Positions 33,971-43,488 of a stretch of 64,000 nt of DNA are shown one piece after another. Origin of the DNA: Bin87 sp965220505 (GTDB lineage: Bacteria > Chloroflexota > Dehalococcoidia > Lucifugimonadales > UBA3495); the NCBI GenBank assembly GCA_965220505.1, contig CBDCQE010000003.1, positions 955,799-1,019,798 of the forward strand, written 5' to 3'. Position 1 is the stretch's first letter, and each line of letters opens with the position of its first letter. Position numbers and translations under genes: made by a program. A model generated the notes under the pieces. That model was not told the DNA's origin. It was given only the letters and a program-made list of their open reading frames with translations, and ran no database searches.

Positions 33971-34050
33971 ATGAAAGCACTGATCGGCCGCGTGACATCC
34001 ATGGTTACTCCCCCCCCCCCCCGAACAGACGTTCGAGAGGCGTTCTGATG
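33957..34050 (+). promoter_or_regulatory. Poly-C tract and overlapping upstream start at the first giant gene
   Basis: An AGAGGG site (33957-33962) lies 8 bases before an ATG at 33971. That frame runs through 13 consecutive C bases (34010-34022) and ends in a TGA at 34046-34048 that overlaps the ATG of the giant gene (TGATG). With 14 C bases the frame would instead run straight into the giant protein, adding about 26 residues before its signal peptide. A GAGAGG site serves the ATG at 34048. The layout is that of a slipped-strand switch; whether the length varies is unknown. Confidence 0.55.
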
Positions 34051-37000
34051 GCGCGCGCGAAGTGGCGGCTGGCGCTGGTCTCCCTAGCGCTGCTGGCCGT
34101 CACCGTCATCACGGCCGTTGCCCTGACGCCAACCGAGCGAGCATCGGCCCAGAGTGTCCCGAACGTGTGGTGGAACGCATTAACTGCGCTGGGACCGGAG
34201 CCATCAGATTTATCACAACAGTTACAACTCCAGGTCTCCCAGAATCTCACCGCAGCCCTGACCGTCAGCTACACCATGGGCGGCACGGCGACGCCCGGGG
34301 TGGACTACACCATCGATGCCGGCAGCCCGGACTACGCGGCCCGCACCGGGACGTTCACCATTCCGGCGGGGACGGCGAGGTTCACCAGTGTTTTTTTCCC
34401 AGTTACGATCCTGGAGGACGCGGTCTCAGACAGTGGCGAGACCATCATTCTGGCCATCACCGACGGCGCCGACTACAACCTGGGCTCAGGAAGCACAGTA
34501 ACGGCGACGATCGTTGAGAACTCCGGCCAGGCCGCGTTTCGGATCGGCGGCCAGCCCCAGGTGAACGGCACCCTGACGGGGCATCGGGTCTGCGACGACG
34601 CCGACGGCAACGGCACGCTCAGCTACCAGTGGCAGAGAAAGGATAGACCCGGAAGGGCTACGTTTGTCCCGATCGGCGGCGCGACTTCTCAGAGCTACAC
34701 CCTGCAGCAAGCGGACGCCGGCTATTACTTGCGGCTCCGGGTCGAGTACACCGACGGAAAAAGCGTTACTACGCGGGTCTACACGCCGATAATCGGCCCC
34801 ATCGGACCGGTTGTGGCGAAGAACACGGTGGGGTTCAGCCGCGACAGCTACAACGTGCGCGAGGGCGACTCGCTGCGGCCGACGCTGACCTTCAGTTCGC
34901 CCACGGCGCAAGAGCAGACCTTTGAGATTACCTTCCAGACTTGCGACGCGGACCTGCGCAAGGACATCGTCGTGGATTTCGCCGAACATAGTCCATTTGT
35001 GCGCGCCACCGATGTCTCCGCCGCGCACTCGGTGACGGTGCCGGCGGGAGTGACCAGCCACACCTTCAGCCTGCCGGTGCCGCTGGACGGCGAGATCGAA
35101 GGCTACGAGACCTTCGTCATGGGCTTCGGCGGGATGCCGAGGGGGATCACCATTGGAGACCAGAGCGACGCCACGAACCAGGGCACGTTCGCCCAGGTCC
35201 AGATCGCCGACGTCAACTTCGTCCCGGAGAACTGGCCCCTCAAGCCCTCGGGCGTGAGCGCGGGGGACCAGTTCCGGCTGCTGTTCAAGACGGAGAACGA
35301 GCGCAACGCCGAATCGGGCAACATCGGCGACTACGACACCTTCGTGCGCAACCGGATCGGGGGTACGAGCACCGGCCACGCGGACATCCGCCAGTACCAG
35401 GACACCTTCCGGGTGGTGGGCAGCACCGGTACCGTGGACGCCGCCTGGCACACCGCCACCGGCATCATGGTGTCGGGAGAGCCCAGCCACACGCCCTTCT
35501 CGCACCCCATCTACTGGATGGGCGGCCCCAAGGTCGCCGACGACTACAACGACTTCTGGGACGGCACCTGGGACGCCAACAGGCAGACCGGGCCCCACCA
35601 GCGCAACGCCCTGGGCGTCGTGACCACCAACAAGCGGGGCCCCAACACCGGCACCAAGTCGGGCACGACCCACGCCACGGCGGGGGCGAAGGCCACCTAC
35701 CACCTGGGCCACTCCACCCACACGCGCTGGGGCGGCAACATGCAGAACCATAACCCCATCAACCAGGGCCAGATCCCGGTGGGCGACACCAACGTGTACC
35801 TGGGCCTGTCGGGGATCTTCCTGCCGCTGGACGTGAGCGCCGCCAATCCCCTGGTCACCATCGAAACCCGGCGGGCCCGGGTCGAAGAGGGCACGGTCAT
35901 CACCTACACGCTGCGGGCGGTCCCGGCGCCGTCGTCGCCCGTGACAGTCAACCTGAAGGTGACGGAGACCACCGACGGCGGGCCCAACTTCGTCGACTCC
36001 GGGGACCAGGGCCCGAAGACAGAGACGATCCCCACCTCCGGCGTCGCCACGTTCACCGTCGAAACGGTGGACGACAACCTGGGCGAGCCCGACGGCGGGG
36101 TGACGGTCAGCATCGGGTCCGGTACGGGCTACCGGACCCTGGCCGCCTCCGATACGGTCATGACGGTCATCACCAGTTCAGACATCTCCCTCGATATCTC
36201 CGCCGGCGCGGCGCTGGGTGACGGGAGCAACGGCCCGGCGCAGACCGGCGCCAACGTGGACTTCACCTTCTCGCTCCCCAAAGCGCTGGAGGGACGTGAG
36301 CTGAGCGGCATCCGGACGCAGTTGGCCTGGGGCGGCGACGTGCTCAGCCCGCGCTCGGACCACCGCCCGGCGACGTGGGACCGGTACGTGCTCAATCCAG
36401 ACTGGAAACCGGACGGGAGCGCCCGGGTGAATATCATGGGCGCCTACGTGCGTCCCTGGCTGGAGAGTTCCATCATGCCCGGCGACCGCAGCTTCAGCCG
36501 GCGCGTCCACGTCAAGAACCGGGCCGAGGCCGGCGGCGAGGTGGGCAACGGCTGGATCGCCATGCGGGTGGCGCCGGACCCCAATCCCGACGATAAGTCC
36601 AATAACTACATTGCGCATCCCGACGCCGGGTGGGCCTGCATGCCGGTGGGCGGCGGAACCTGTCCCTCCGCCTGGCCGGGCGTGCCCGCCGCCAGCATCG
36701 CTGCCCTGGACAACGGCACGGTCATGTCCGGCAACGACGCGCGTTACCGGATCACGGTCAACCCGGCGCCGCCGTCCGGCCAAACGCGGCGGGTGTACCT
36801 CAAGACGTGGGAAGTCTTCATCACCGCAAACGACCCACCCTGCGACCGATACGGCGATTTCCTTGTCCCCGATAGTAGAGGAGGCAGATACGGCGAATGG
36901 GACCCCTACAAACACTGCGACCCCCCGCTTCGCACGGGCGAGGAGAATGTGCAGCGCACGGCACACACCCACGTGGACGTGGGCTCCGGCGGGACTGCCG

Positions 37001-40000
37001 ACATCACGCTGCCCACCGAGATTTACCGCAGCACGGAAAACATGTCGGGGCGCAACTACTGGGCGGAGGTCCAGGAGGACGTCGCCTATAGCGTCGGCGG
37101 CTCTTCGGCTGAGGTGGTGACTAAAATATTCAACCCCAATGCAGCGGCGTGCTGGTACGGCCACTCCCACCACCGGGCGCGCCTGATCACCGTCGATGGA
37201 AGCCAGGTGTACTCACCCGGGGGCATGGGGATCACCGAGTGCCTGACGGAGGAGGAGATTGATGAGTGGAGCTACGGCAACGGCTCGACCGCCGACAGAC
37301 CGACTGTCTGGACCGGCTGCAAGCCGGACTATGGCCACCGCGAGCACCCGTACACCGATGGCAATGGCAATATCCACCACCATCACAACCACAATCCGTA
37401 CCTCAAGCTGGGCGACGGTTCTTGCCCCGTCGGGCAGATGCAGACAGATGGCGGGGATTCGCAGGACGGGGAGCAGGACCAGCAGGATGATCCCTTCCCC
37501 GACCCGGGAGCGCTGGGCTTCTCGGCGGTGACCGCCAGCAGCGTAACGCTGTCCTGGCCCCAGCGGGAGGTGGACCACTACCTGGTGTACTGGGCCGAGA
37601 ACGTCGCGGGCGCCGAGACGCAGTCCGCCCAGGTCGACGCGGGCACGCTCACGTACACCATCACCGGCCTGAAGGCCGACACGGAGTACGCTGTCATCGT
37701 CTATTCCCAGGACTACGACGAGGTGACGCCCACCGGATACCAGCGCACCGCCGCGGCGTCCTGCACGCCAAACCTGCCATCGGACGCCATAACGGTGTCG
37801 GAGGTCAAGACCTGGCGAGGCGAGTACAGCCAGGACTCGCACGTGTCCCGCTGGAACCGGGTGCTGGCCGCCCTGGGCGAGGACACCGGCGAGACGGCGA
37901 TGACCGCAGACCAGGCCCGGGATATCAAGAGCCGTATCGACAACACCCGCTGGGACCGGACGGTCCGCACGCTGGAGGCTATGGAGCAGTGCGCCGATTC
38001 CACCGATACAACCCAGACGGTTACCCCGGAAATCAGCATCACTGGAGGCTCCGGCATCACTGAGGGCGGCAACGCCAGCTTCACCGTGACCGCCAATCCC
38101 GCTCCAGCCGCCAACCTGGACGTCACCGTGGCAGTTGCCCAGAGCGGCGACTACGGCGTGTCCACCGGTTCGCAGACGGTGAGCATACCGACCACCGGTA
38201 GCGCCACCCTGACCGTCGCCACCGGCGACGACAACGTGGACGAGGCTGACGGGTCGGTGACCGCCACCGTCAGCAGCGGCACGGGCTACACCGTGTCCGC
38301 CACGGCGGGGTCGGCAACGGTTGCGGTGGCGGACGATGATGACACCGCGCCGCAGACCTGCACGCCGAACCTGCCTTCGGACGCCATAACGGTGTCGGAG
38401 GTCAAGACCTGGCGGGATGAATACAGCCAGGACTCGCACGTGTCCCGCTGGAACCGGGTGCTGGCCGCCCTGGGCGAGGACACCGGTGAAGCGGCGATGA
38501 CCGCAGACCAGGCCAGGGAGATCAAGAGCCGTATCGACAACACCCGCTGGGACCGGACGGTCCGCACGCTGGAGGCGCTGGAGCAGTGCAACAACCCGCC
38601 GGCGGCCACGCCGGAGGTGAGCATCACGGCCGGCAGTGGCATCACGGAAGGCGGCGACGCCACCTTCACGGTAACCGCCAACCCCGCTCCAGCCGCCAAC
38701 CTGGACGTCGCCGTGGCGGTCGCCCAGACGGGCGACTATGGCGCGTCCACCGGTTCGCAGACGGTGAGCATCCCGACCACCGGCAGTTACACGCTGACCG
38801 TCGCCACCAGCGACGACGGCGTGGACGAGGCCGACGGCTCGGTGACGGCCACCGTGAACAGCGGGCAGGGCTACACCGTGTCGGCCACGGCAGGAGCGGC
38901 CACCGTCGCGGTGGCTGATGATGACGTGCCGGAGATCAGCATTGTTTCTGATGAGGGCATCACCGAGGGCGGCGACGCCAGCTTCACCCTGACCGCTAGT
39001 CCGGCGCCCCACGCTCCGTTGTCGGTCAGCGTGTCGGTGAGCCAGAGCGGCGACTTTGGAGTAACGCCGGGGGCGCAGACGGTGAGCATCCCCACCACCG
39101 GCAGCGCGACGCTGACCATTGCTACAACGAACGACGGCGTGGACGAGGCCGACGGGTCGGTGACGGCGACCGTCAGCAGTGGCACGGGCTACACCGTGTC
39201 CAGCACTGCGGCCTCGGCCACGGTAGCCGTGGCGGACGATGACGTCGCGCCGCCGGCCATGCCGGAAATTAGCATCACCGCCGGGAACGGCATCACCGAG
39301 GGCGGCGACGCCACCTTCACCGTAACCGCCAGCCCGGCGCCGACCACGACCTTGGACGTCAGCGTGAGCGTGGCGCAGAGCGGCGACTACGGCGTGTCCG
39401 CCGGCTCGCAGACGGTGAGCATCCCGACCAGCGGCAGTTACACGCTGACGGTCGCCACCGTGAACGACGGCGTGGACGAAGCCGACGGCTCCGTTACCGT
39501 AACCGTGGGTACCGGCCAGGGCTACACCGTGTCCAGCACGGCGGGTTTGGCTACCGTTGCCGTGGCGGACGACGACGTGCCGGAGATCAGCATCACCGGC
39601 GGTTCCGGGGTAACCGAGGGCGGCAACGCCAGCTTCACCCTGACCGCCAACCCGGCGCCCCACGCGGCCCTGTCGGTCAGCGTGTCAGTGAGCCAGAGCG
39701 GGGACTTCGGCGCAACCACCGGCTCGCAGACGGTGAGCATCCCCACCACCGGCAGCTACACCTTGACCGTAGCCACCGTGAACGACGGCGCGGACGAGGC
39801 CGACGGGTCGGTGACCGTTACCGTGGGTACAGGCCAGGACTACACCGTGTCGGCCACCGCGGGCACGGCAACCGTTGCGGTAGCGGACGACGACGACCCG
39901 CCGCCGCCGGACGCCACGCCGTCCCTCTCGGTGTCCGACGCTTCGGCGCGGGAGGACGCGGGGGTGATGGAGTTCACCGTTTCACTGAGCGCCGCCAGCG

Positions 40001-40254
40001 AGAAGAAGGTGCAGGTGTATGCCGCCACCACCTCCTTCCTGCACAAGACGGCGACTAATGGCGATGACTTCGAGTGGACCCAGGTCCTACTCACCTTCGC
40101 ACCCGGGGAGACCAGCAAGGTGGTCCAGGTGGTGATCCTGGATGACGACCTCAGCGAGGGGGACGAGTCCTTCGGGATGTTCCTGGCCTATTCTCCCAGC
40201 GACACTCCCTTCACGCGCGAGCATGGCGAGGGGGTCATCGTGGACGACGATTAG
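34048..40254 (+). CDS. Giant Calx-beta repeat surface protein 1
   Basis: A 2068-residue secreted protein. A signal peptide (RLALVSLALLAVTVITAVAL, cleavage near ASA) is followed by a Calx-beta domain and an Ig-like segment. Next comes a ~200-residue NWPLKPSGVSAGDQFRLLF domain (about 391-595) shared with the third giant. Further Calx-beta units, a ~500-residue unique region and a fibronectin type III domain (about 1155-1235) follow. Two copies of a Cys-bracketed ~77-residue SEVKTWR module (37762-37992 and 38359-38589) alternate with about seven Calx-beta repeats to the end. Calx-beta domains bind calcium and mediate adhesion in known proteins. No C-terminal anchor is seen, so it may be released or held by other means. 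The last ~2 kb is nearly identical to giant 2. Confidence 0.85.
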   Translation: MARAKWRLALVSLALLAVTVITAVALTPTERASAQSVPNVWWNALTALGPEPSDLSQQLQLQVSQNLTAALTVSYTMGGTATPGVDYTIDAGSPDYAARTGTFTIPAGTARFTSVFFPVTILEDAVSDSGETIILAITDGADYNLGSGSTVTATIVENSGQAAFRIGGQPQVNGTLTGHRVCDDADGNGTLSYQWQRKDRPGRATFVPIGGATSQSYTLQQADAGYYLRLRVEYTDGKSVTTRVYTPIIGPIGPVVAKNTVGFSRDSYNVREGDSLRPTLTFSSPTAQEQTFEITFQTCDADLRKDIVVDFAEHSPFVRATDVSAAHSVTVPAGVTSHTFSLPVPLDGEIEGYETFVMGFGGMPRGITIGDQSDATNQGTFAQVQIADVNFVPENWPLKPSGVSAGDQFRLLFKTENERNAESGNIGDYDTFVRNRIGGTSTGHADIRQYQDTFRVVGSTGTVDAAWHTATGIMVSGEPSHTPFSHPIYWMGGPKVADDYNDFWDGTWDANRQTGPHQRNALGVVTTNKRGPNTGTKSGTTHATAGAKATYHLGHSTHTRWGGNMQNHNPINQGQIPVGDTNVYLGLSGIFLPLDVSAANPLVTIETRRARVEEGTVITYTLRAVPAPSSPVTVNLKVTETTDGGPNFVDSGDQGPKTETIPTSGVATFTVETVDDNLGEPDGGVTVSIGSGTGYRTLAASDTVMTVITSSDISLDISAGAALGDGSNGPAQTGANVDFTFSLPKALEGRELSGIRTQLAWGGDVLSPRSDHRPATWDRYVLNPDWKPDGSARVNIMGAYVRPWLESSIMPGDRSFSRRVHVKNRAEAGGEVGNGWIAMRVAPDPNPDDKSNNYIAHPDAGWACMPVGGGTCPSAWPGVPAASIAALDNGTVMSGNDARYRITVNPAPPSGQTRRVYLKTWEVFITANDPPCDRYGDFLVPDSRGGRYGEWDPYKHCDPPLRTGEENVQRTAHTHVDVGSGGTADITLPTEIYRSTENMSGRNYWAEVQEDVAYSVGGSSAEVVTKIFNPNAAACWYGHSHHRARLITVDGSQVYSPGGMGITECLTEEEIDEWSYGNGSTADRPTVWTGCKPDYGHREHPYTDGNGNIHHHHNHNPYLKLGDGSCPVGQMQTDGGDSQDGEQDQQDDPFPDPGALGFSAVTASSVTLSWPQREVDHYLVYWAENVAGAETQSAQVDAGTLTYTITGLKADTEYAVIVYSQDYDEVTPTGYQRTAAASCTPNLPSDAITVSEVKTWRGEYSQDSHVSRWNRVLAALGEDTGETAMTADQARDIKSRIDNTRWDRTVRTLEAMEQCADSTDTTQTVTPEISITGGSGITEGGNASFTVTANPAPAANLDVTVAVAQSGDYGVSTGSQTVSIPTTGSATLTVATGDDNVDEADGSVTATVSSGTGYTVSATAGSATVAVADDDDTAPQTCTPNLPSDAITVSEVKTWRDEYSQDSHVSRWNRVLAALGEDTGEAAMTADQAREIKSRIDNTRWDRTVRTLEALEQCNNPPAATPEVSITAGSGITEGGDATFTVTANPAPAANLDVAVAVAQTGDYGASTGSQTVSIPTTGSYTLTVATSDDGVDEADGSVTATVNSGQGYTVSATAGAATVAVADDDVPEISIVSDEGITEGGDASFTLTASPAPHAPLSVSVSVSQSGDFGVTPGAQTVSIPTTGSATLTIATTNDGVDEADGSVTATVSSGTGYTVSSTAASATVAVADDDVAPPAMPEISITAGNGITEGGDATFTVTASPAPTTTLDVSVSVAQSGDYGVSAGSQTVSIPTSGSYTLTVATVNDGVDEADGSVTVTVGTGQGYTVSSTAGLATVAVADDDVPEISITGGSGVTEGGNASFTLTANPAPHAALSVSVSVSQSGDFGATTGSQTVSIPTTGSYTLTVATVNDGADEADGSVTVTVGTGQDYTVSATAGTATVAVADDDDPPPPDATPSLSVSDASAREDAGVMEFTVSLSAASEKKVQVYAATTSFLHKTATNGDDFEWTQVLLTFAPGETSKVVQVVILDDDLSEGDESFGMFLAYSPSDTPFTREHGEGVIVDDD

Positions 40255-40317
40255 GGACGACGGCCAGGGTTGCCCTGGTTGGCGCCGACCGAAAGTGTCG
40301 GCCATATCCGGCCATGC

Positions 40318-40358
40318 AAAGGTTGAGACGCAATTGACAGTTGCGTCTCAACCTCTTT
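40318..40358 (+). terminator. Terminator of giant gene 1
   Basis: AGGTTGAGACGCAA and TTGCGTCTCAACCT form a 14-bp stem around TTGACAG, followed by CTTT. It lies 65 bases after the stop. Confidence 0.85.
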
Positions 40359-40556
40359 GTCTGGCAGATAAGCAGGGCAACAGGCGGCGACGGGTTCACG
40401 TTGCGGGCGACGGGGGAAAGTCGCCGCGTCGGAGCGGGCGGGCCGTTCTCTGGGAAAGCCGGGCAATGCCGCAAGGACACGCTGCTACCCCAAGTCAAGC
40501 TGACCCAGGCGGCCAGCCGGCTCACGGCCATATGCAGCTCCGGCCCTTCACGAACG

Positions 40557-40580
40557 AAAAGCCCCGCATGAGGGCGGGGC
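40557..40580 (-). terminator. Terminator for the minus-strand RHH-fusion gene
   Basis: Read on the minus strand, GCCCCGC and GCGGGGC pair around CCTCAT, followed by TTTT. It lies about 275 bases past the stop at 40856. A related hairpin occurs in the second copy of the repeat near 56880. Confidence 0.6.
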
Positions 40581-40855
40581 CTCCGGTCACGGTTCGCTAC
40601 GTTGATTGGCGGACCCGCCTAGCCAGCGCCGCTTACACCGCCGACCTGAACGTGAAGGTTCTTGATTTTATCCAGCTTGGTTGTCCCAATCGGCTATGAA
40701 TGATGCCCCTTTTGCGCTTTCGGGTCTTGCCACTATTCCCCGCAGCCGCCATTCTCTCAATCATCCACCTGGACGATGATGCACAGCATGAAAAAGGCCA
40801 AGTTCATGTTCTGGTGTCCCTTTTCACTGTCCCCAAGAAATGGAGGCTACGTCCT

Positions 40856-41494
40856 CTACGGTCCGATTACGTCCTGCAGTTGGAAGGGAAGTTCCGGTTC
40901 AGGGCGGGAAAGCCAGGCTTCCCGACGGATGGCCAATACCTCTTCATTCTTTTCTGCGCGGTGTTGCAGGCATCTCCTCCGCACTTCGTTCACATAGGCC
41001 AGCCACATCCTGATGTAATCGTTCTCGGCCTTCTCATGGGCTTTCTGTCTAGCAGCTTCGCCCCCTATGACCGCCTGGCCCCAGAACCAGTCTTCGTTCT
41101 CCCAGAATCGGTCAAAAAAGTTCTTGACCTCTCCTCGGCTACGAAGCCCGTAGAACCGGGCATGTTGGTAAAGCTCCCGGCTGTCATCCTTGTGGCGGTC
41201 GTAACTGTAGAGGAAATAATGCCAGTCATGCGGAGTTATCGCCCGTATCCAGTCCTGAGCATCCTGCCAGCCATAGTCCGCCCAATCAGGCTCGATTTGC
41301 GGATGCGGGGCAGACTGCTCCAGGTGTTCGATAATGTCGTCCATGTCTTCGTCAGTGATTTCCGTTCTGGCGCGTTCCAAGGCGGTGGTGTAGGAAGTCA
41401 GCGCTTCGCGGCAGATCTGGGAGATGTTGGCTTCAGAGTCAAGACTCTTGATCAGCTTGACAATCTTGTCTGGGACATTGATGCCGATGCGCAT
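40856..41494 (-). CDS. Ribbon-helix-helix N-terminus fused to unknown Trp-rich domain
   Basis: A 212-residue protein. The first ~45 residues (MRIGINVPDKIVKLIKSLD, then ISQICREALTSYTTA) form a ribbon-helix-helix as in CcdA/ParD-type antitoxins. The rest is rich in Trp, Tyr and charge (EPDWADYGWQDAQDWIRAITPHDWHYFLYSYDRHKDDSRE) and is unrecognised. CGGAGGA lies 5 bases before the ATG, and a promoter fits at 41526-41554. It stands alone between repeat blocks. It could be a self-contained regulator, or an antitoxin fused to an effector. Confidence 0.68.
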   Translation of the reverse strand: MRIGINVPDKIVKLIKSLDSEANISQICREALTSYTTALERARTEITDEDMDDIIEHLEQSAPHPQIEPDWADYGWQDAQDWIRAITPHDWHYFLYSYDRHKDDSRELYQHARFYGLRSRGEVKNFFDRFWENEDWFWGQAVIGGEAARQKAHEKAENDYIRMWLAYVNEVRRRCLQHRAEKNEEVLAIRREAWLSRPEPELPFQLQDVIGP

Positions 41495-41525
41495 ACGTCC
41501 TCCGTATGTTTATGCTTGCATTAAT

Positions 41526-41554
41526 AGCATACGCGACGCCGCAAGAACAGTCAA
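41526..41554 (-). promoter_or_regulatory. Sigma-70-type promoter for the RHH-fusion gene
   Basis: On the minus strand TTGACT (41554-41549) and TATGCT (41531-41526) are spaced 17 bases apart, about 30 bases before the start codon at 41494. Confidence 0.6.
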
Positions 41555-41699
41555 TCTGGTTGGAGAGAGAAAGGGGCACGTTGGGACCCGAAGAAAAACC
41601 GGCAGGTACCGGCGTGAACTCCCTCTACCTTCGCCCAGAGGCTCACATCGTTTGGATGGAACAGGACCTGGCCGATTTGGGCCGAGACCTGCGCTAGAC

Positions 41700-42154
41700 T
41701 CTCTACTCAAGTCATGTGCAGCGCGAGGAAGACAACCTGCTGCGCACCGTTCCCGTCGTAGCAGAGGGGTTCCCTCTCAGTGCTGGCCTGCGTGTCGGAG
41801 CCGGGCGTGTTGCCGGCTCTAACGGGAGCGACCGCCCGGCATTGCTCGCTGCCGATGCGCCGTGTTTCCGGCAGCGCTCGTTTCAAGCAATGTTCGTGTC
41901 GGTCATGTCGCCACCGTCGATGCGTCAGGCGATTGCACCTGGTTGAAAATCTCCCCTGCTAATTTAGCGTGGTATATCACGGTTGCAAAAGTACAGCTTT
42001 TTACCAATCAGGGGGAATTACAGTCCGTTTCCTACTCGAAGTCTGGGTTCGATGATGCGTCCCCTGCGTCCCGAGGCCCCCCGAAATCAGCCCGGATTTG
42101 CGCTTTGGCTCCCCGGACAGCGTGTTGGGGAGATAATGCCGTATCAGCATGAAT
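41700..42154. repeat. Non-coding stretch with dispersed repeat B, copy 2
   Basis: From about 41921 this stretch resembles 30576-30805. Shared landmarks are CGTCAGGC, GTTTCCTAC and GCCGTATCAGCATGA. No gene was recognised between 41700 and 42154. Confidence 0.65.
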
Positions 42155-42440
42155 AACGTGTCTCCACCAGGCGCATCCGGCGGCGCAGGCCGTCTCCGTT
42201 CCCAGGAGTCCGGCCCCAGCGTCAGGGGCGGGGATTCGCCGTCCCGCAGGGGACGCCGGGACCCGCTCGGTATTTCCCTATAGGATGGACCCTCCCTGAC
42301 GGACGCCAGGATCGGCAACCACGTTGCGGTCACGCCCGACGCCGCGCTGACGCACATCTGCACCACACCCTCGGTGTCCCCCAGGAACGGCGTGGCGGGA
42401 AGGGGCGGTTCTCCCGCCTTACCCCGCTCATTGCCGCCCT
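42155..42440 (-). pseudogene. C-terminal remnant of a replication-relaxation-like gene
   Basis: On the minus strand the translation reads PPLPATPFLGDTEGVVQMCVS, then LPILASVREGPS and SPPLTLGPDSWE. It aligns with the last ~95 residues of the intact protein at 30806 (PPFPTTLFLVDTEEVAETYVS, LPILVSSREVLS, CPPVTLGELGAWE). A shift in frame follows the last block, and no N-terminal part is present. It lies next to Uma2 copy 2, just as the intact gene lies next to Uma2 copy 1, so a two-gene block was duplicated and then eroded. Confidence 0.75.
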
Positions 42441-42550
42441 TGCCCAGGAAGGCCCGGCGGCGTAGAATCTCGCCTGTAGAATAGTGTCTCCATCTTGAGG
42501 CGGAAAGCGCGGTGGCGTGGTTATCCTTGCCATCGCCAGCTAGGTACGAA

Positions 42551-43252
42551 ATGACCACCTCCGACACCGCAGCCAGCAAACTGAAAGCCAGGGGCCGCTT
42601 CCGGCTGCCGGACCCGCCCGAACGCGAGCCTGACGAAGTGACTCAGTACGACCAACTCTTCCACAAGGGCCTGTCGGCGGCCTTGGTCTATCACCTGGGC
42701 GACTTGGAAACCACCCTGGTGGCGGCGGACCGCTGGGTGGTGCCCGACACCGAGTTCGACAAGTCCCGTGGCCGCTACCCCGACCTGCTGGTGGCCTTCG
42801 GCGTGGACCCGGCGTTGTACCACGAGAACAACGGGTACATCGTGTCGGAGCAGGGGAAGCCGCCGGACTGGGTGCTGGAGGTGGCGTCGGAGAGCACGGC
42901 GGAAGCGGACGTGGGAGTGAAGCGGGAGTTTTACGAAATGCTGGGCATCGGGGAATACTGGCGGTTCGACCACACTCCCGACGGCCGGTGGCACGGTACG
43001 CGGCTGGCGGGAGACCGGCTGGTTGACGGCGAGTACATTCCAGTAGAGATAGAGGAATTGTCGGACGGTAGCCTGCGGGGATACAGCCCGGCCCTTAACC
43101 TGCATCTGCGTTGGGAACGGGGCGAGTTGGCCTTCCACGACCCGGCCACGGGACAGTCCATCGCCACCTTCGAGAGCGAACGCGCCAGGGCCGACAATGC
43201 CGAGGCCCGCGTGCGGGAGCTGGAAGAGCGGCTGGGCCGCCGGGATTCCTGA
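42551..43252 (+). CDS. Uma2-family PD-(D/E)XK endonuclease-like protein, copy 2
   Basis: A 233-residue paralogue of the protein at 32870. The first ~30 residues (ASKLKARGRFRLPDPPEREP) and the block from YPDLLVAFGVDPALY to the C-terminus are highly similar. Residues ~35-75 differ completely, which points to mosaic exchange. The core Asp, Glu and EYWRFD are present. The C-terminal coiled coil is shorter by ~20 residues. The ATG at 42551 matches the start of copy 1. Confidence 0.88.
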   Translation: MTTSDTAASKLKARGRFRLPDPPEREPDEVTQYDQLFHKGLSAALVYHLGDLETTLVAADRWVVPDTEFDKSRGRYPDLLVAFGVDPALYHENNGYIVSEQGKPPDWVLEVASESTAEADVGVKREFYEMLGIGEYWRFDHTPDGRWHGTRLAGDRLVDGEYIPVEIEELSDGSLRGYSPALNLHLRWERGELAFHDPATGQSIATFESERARADNAEARVRELEERLGRRDS

Positions 43253-43488
43253 CTCCGGGATTCCTGGCCCGGGGGCCAATCCCAGGCCGCCAGGCAGTGT
43301 AGTGAACCCAGCGCCTGCCGCCGGCCAGGTGTCAGTTCCGGCCCACCGGGGCGACGGTCGTGCAGCCGCGCTGATTCTGATGGTAGAATCACCCGGCGCC
43401 CGCCTGGGCGCTTCAATCCGGGCAGATGGGCGGCTGGAGACAATTATCCGGTGGACGCCCCGATACGGGTCTTGGGAGGTTCACGTTC

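Larger units (their letters stand above)
38300..40690 (+). repeat. Long direct repeat A, copy 1
   Basis: This block matches 54590-57005 in the same orientation with a steady offset of about 16.29 kb. It covers the last ~1.95 kb of the giant gene, its terminator and ~430 bases of flank. Many stretches are identical over hundreds of bases, while the stretch around 38930-39300 is more diverged. Recent duplication or gene conversion is the simplest reading. Confidence 0.88.

Noticed and set aside
41506..41697. 63-codon + strand frame divergent from the RHH-fusion gene
   Set aside because: No ribosome site, no recognisable family, and it overlaps the promoter of the opposite gene.
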